DNA from: Sulfitobacter sp. HGT1
Lineage (GTDB): Bacteria > Pseudomonadota > Alphaproteobacteria > Rhodobacterales > Rhodobacteraceae
Assembly (NCBI RefSeq): GCF_013282155.1
Contig: NZ_BLWI01000014.1
Location: forward strand, 62,001 to 126,000
Length of the DNA stretch: 64,000 nucleotides
Reading direction: 5' to 3'
The notes below the pieces were generated by a model. The model was not told the origin of the DNA, did not search any database, and saw only the letters and a program-made list of their open reading frames with translations. The position numbers and the translations under genes are program-made. Positions within the stretch are counted from its first letter, which is position 1; each line of letters starts with the position of its first letter. Below, in pieces: positions 62,584 through 64,000 of this stretch.

Positions 62584-62703
62584 TAGCCGTCATTCAGTCA
62601 CCGCCTCCCCTTGGGTACTCAAGGCTCCATGCGGACATGTCACGCTCGAAAGACGCGCCTTTGGTATGAGTAAAGAACGTCGCATCCATATATGATTGCC
62701 ACA

Positions 62704-62994
62704 TTACGCGGCAACGAGTGGTTCAATGTCAGAAACGTCGATTTCCTTGGCAGCTAACGCCATGTCGTAATTCGTCTGCAAGCTTACCCAATAGACTGCG
62801 GTGGTGTTGAAAACACGGGCGAGGCGCAGCGCCGTATCCGGCGTGATCCCGGTAGTTCCTTTGATCAACCGCTCGATGCGCGTCCGAGGCACAGCCAGAC
62901 GCCGCGCAAATGCGATTGCCCCCAGATCTAGAGGATCAAGGTAAAGCTCTTTCAGGACTTCACCTGGGTGCATTGGTTCTTCAAGCAGGTTCAT
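62704..62994 (-). CDS. higA: HigA-type antitoxin
   Basis: A 96-residue Xre-family protein beginning M-N-L-L-E-E-P-M-H-P-G-E-V-L. The helix-turn-helix A-F-A-R-R-L-A-V-P-R-T-R-I-E-R-L-I lies near residues 29-46, followed by G-I-T-P-D-T-A-L-R-L-A-R-V-F. This is the HigA pattern that represses the operon and neutralises HigB. The matching toxin directly upstream is truncated, so the antitoxin is orphaned. The open frame continues upstream without a stop into the toxin remnant, so a fused 160-residue product is also possible. Confidence 0.85.
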   Translation of the reverse strand: MNLLEEPMHPGEVLKELYLDPLDLGAIAFARRLAVPRTRIERLIKGTTGITPDTALRLARVFNTTAVYWVSLQTNYDMALAAKEIDVSDIEPLVAA

Positions 62995-63222
62995 CAGCGT
63001 ATCCTCTCGATGGTAATCGACAATCTCGGCATTGGCGGGGCCGTTCGGGGTCCAGACAAAGCAAATGCGCCATTGCCCGTTGATCCGCACGGCATGTTGT
63101 CCAGACCGATCACCTTTTAGTTCTTCCAAGTGCTTGCCGAGTGGAAACCGTAAGTCTCCCACAGCAACCGCAGCATCCTGCGCCAAGGCGGACCCTAACC
63201 TGTATCGAGCAGCTGCACGGTA
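62995..63222 (-). pseudogene. Truncated HigB (RelE-like) toxin fragment, read through into HigA
   Basis: The in-frame translation upstream of HigA gives G-D-L-R-F-P-L-G-K, L-K-G-D-R-S-G-Q-H-A-V-R-I-N-G-Q-W-R-I-C-F-V-W and A-E-I-V-D-Y-H, the C-terminal two-thirds of HigB. The first 25-35 residues are missing: a TGA at 63223-63225 closes the frame. The usual stop after D-Y-H is replaced by CGA, so no stop separates it from higA. The catalytic tail motif is present, but a functional toxin is unlikely. Confidence 0.72.
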
Positions 63223-63367
63223 TCATTTGACGTAGCACGCGCAAAAGCTTCAATTGACAGTAGGATGTCACCACTCCACCCTATATCGAGACCAACGTAT
63301 CGATCCAATGCACCCAATGGTTTTGTACAACGTGTTGGTCAACAATTTAGTGACACAGTGAGCGCTG

Positions 63368-64000
63368 ATGGCAAACTCTCCAGTTTTTTTTACGAACAAG
63401 GATTCGCTTCGTTTAGTGGAAACTGAATTGCGCGCCTATTTTCAGTCGCGACTGACCATAATCGAGATTGGTTCTGATGAAACGTGCGTTGTTCATTTTA
63501 AGATACCCAACAGTAAATTGGGTTCCAAATGGTACACCTATGGCCCCCTAAGTATTTGCTTCGTATCAAACAATAGAAGTCAGAGTATGCTCAAATATAC
63601 TGAAGCACGGCGCATCATAGATGACAGAACTCAGGAAAGTTCTTTCGTTGAGTCCAATTCGAAAGCGCTGGGTTTTTCCTTCGTCACAATGGGGCTCTCG
63701 GCGATGGATTACCGTGCGCTGGTCGACCATGTCGGTGTTCAATCTGCGTTGGAGGCCTTGCTATCAGTTCATGACATAATTTCACTAAGAGAGTATCGGC
63801 CAAACAGCACAGAAATCAAAAATCATAGAATTAGGAAGAGGATCGTTAAATCCATTGTTCGGTCAACGGAGCAGCTGTTTCTACTGGAAAATGGCATAGA
63901 AATAATACGCGAAAACGAACGCGCTGCAATTGATGCCGCACGCCCCGAGTTTGAGTGTAGCTTCCAACTTCAGGATGGAAGACAGTACTTTTACAATTTC
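63368..64000 (+). CDS. Unrecognised protein, truncated by the window end
   Basis: A 211-residue open frame running from ATG 63368 to the right edge without a stop. It starts M-A-N-S-P-V-F-F-T-N-K-D-S-L-R and contains P-N-S-K-L-G-S-K-W-Y-T-Y-G-P and L-R-E-Y-R-P-N-S-T-E. I see no known motif. Its sequence is distinctly AT-rich compared with the core genes. The N-terminal 145 residues look globular and the following part helical and charged. As the last visible cargo gene of the element it could be a defence or nucleic-acid-handling protein, but nothing supports a specific role. Confidence 0.6.
   Translation, partial: MANSPVFFTNKDSLRLVETELRAYFQSRLTIIEIGSDETCVVHFKIPNSKLGSKWYTYGPLSICFVSNNRSQSMLKYTEARRIIDDRTQESSFVESNSKALGFSFVTMGLSAMDYRALVDHVGVQSALEALLSVHDIISLREYRPNSTEIKNHRIRKRIVKSIVRSTEQLFLLENGIEIIRENERAAIDAARPEFECSFQLQDGRQYFYNF

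Noticed and set aside
63208..63340. Short minus-strand frame ending L-L-D-T-G before the HigB fragment
   Set aside because: It has no start of good context or recognisable domain; it may be debris from the toxin's lost N-terminus.
58010..64000. CRISPR array or second copy of the tRNA 3' end inside the element
   Set aside because: No regularly spaced repeats and no repeat of the T-arm sequence were seen by eye.

Overview
The window looks like chromosome from a marine roseobacter-type alphaproteobacterium (Rhodobacterales). The grounds are moderately high GC, dense gene packing with many 1-4 nt overlaps, a TRAP transporter, a GlcDEF glycolate oxidase, DUF1523 and DUF5928-type proteins, creatinase, and core genes typical of that group. 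Taxonomy is inferred from gene content; no rRNA is present.

Layout. Positions 1-13,000 hold core housekeeping genes: sfsA (partial), map, the psd-pssA phosphatidylethanolamine pair, rsmD, an FAD-dependent ferredoxin reductase facing a peroxiredoxin, phhB, a GNAT-like protein, a glycerophosphodiesterase-RidA pair, the MlaA lipoprotein, a class A penicillin-binding protein, and glnK-amtB. Positions 13,000-22,000 hold an aromatic aminotransferase, a sulfurtransferase, smpB, an SGNH hydrolase, a sulfotransferase divergent from a DUF5928-type glycosyltransferase, a HIT protein, two small membrane proteins and an orphan HWE/HisKA_2 sensor kinase. Positions 22,000-33,200 are catabolic: creatinase, an alpha/beta hydrolase, a succinate-semialdehyde dehydrogenase, a class I aminotransferase, a small heat-shock gene with a well-formed RpoH promoter, a trypsin-like protease, and glcD-glcE-(membrane ORF)-glcF. 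Positions 33,200-48,700 hold rlmH-rsfS, a flavin reductase, an MscS channel, leuC-(signal-peptide ORF)-leuD, leuB, a DMT exporter, a VOC/cupin fusion, and a GT61 glycosyltransferase divergent from an FkbM methyltransferase. Positions 48,700-55,400 form one minus-strand module: a DadA-like oxidase, TRAP transporter P-Q-M and 5-oxoprolinase PxpB-C-A. It probably imports and opens 5-oxoproline or a related cyclic or D-amino acid. A LacI-type regulator and a YcaQ-type glycosylase lie upstream.

From about 58,010 to the right edge, directly 3' of a tRNA-Arg(CCT) gene, the character changes to a mobile element. There is an HTH protein, then mobC and a mobA relaxase gene in which two further genes (mbeB-like and mbeD-like) lie entirely inside the mobA C-terminal coding region in another frame, as in ColE1. 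The cargo is visibly more AT-rich. It comprises a 477-residue protein with a HEPN-like R-x4-H motif, a HigA antitoxin whose HigB partner is truncated and reads through into it, and an unrecognised protein cut by the window end. No integrase or second attachment site is visible. This element is the most novel part of the window; the HEPN-like protein and the right-end ORF are candidate undescribed defence or stability cargo.
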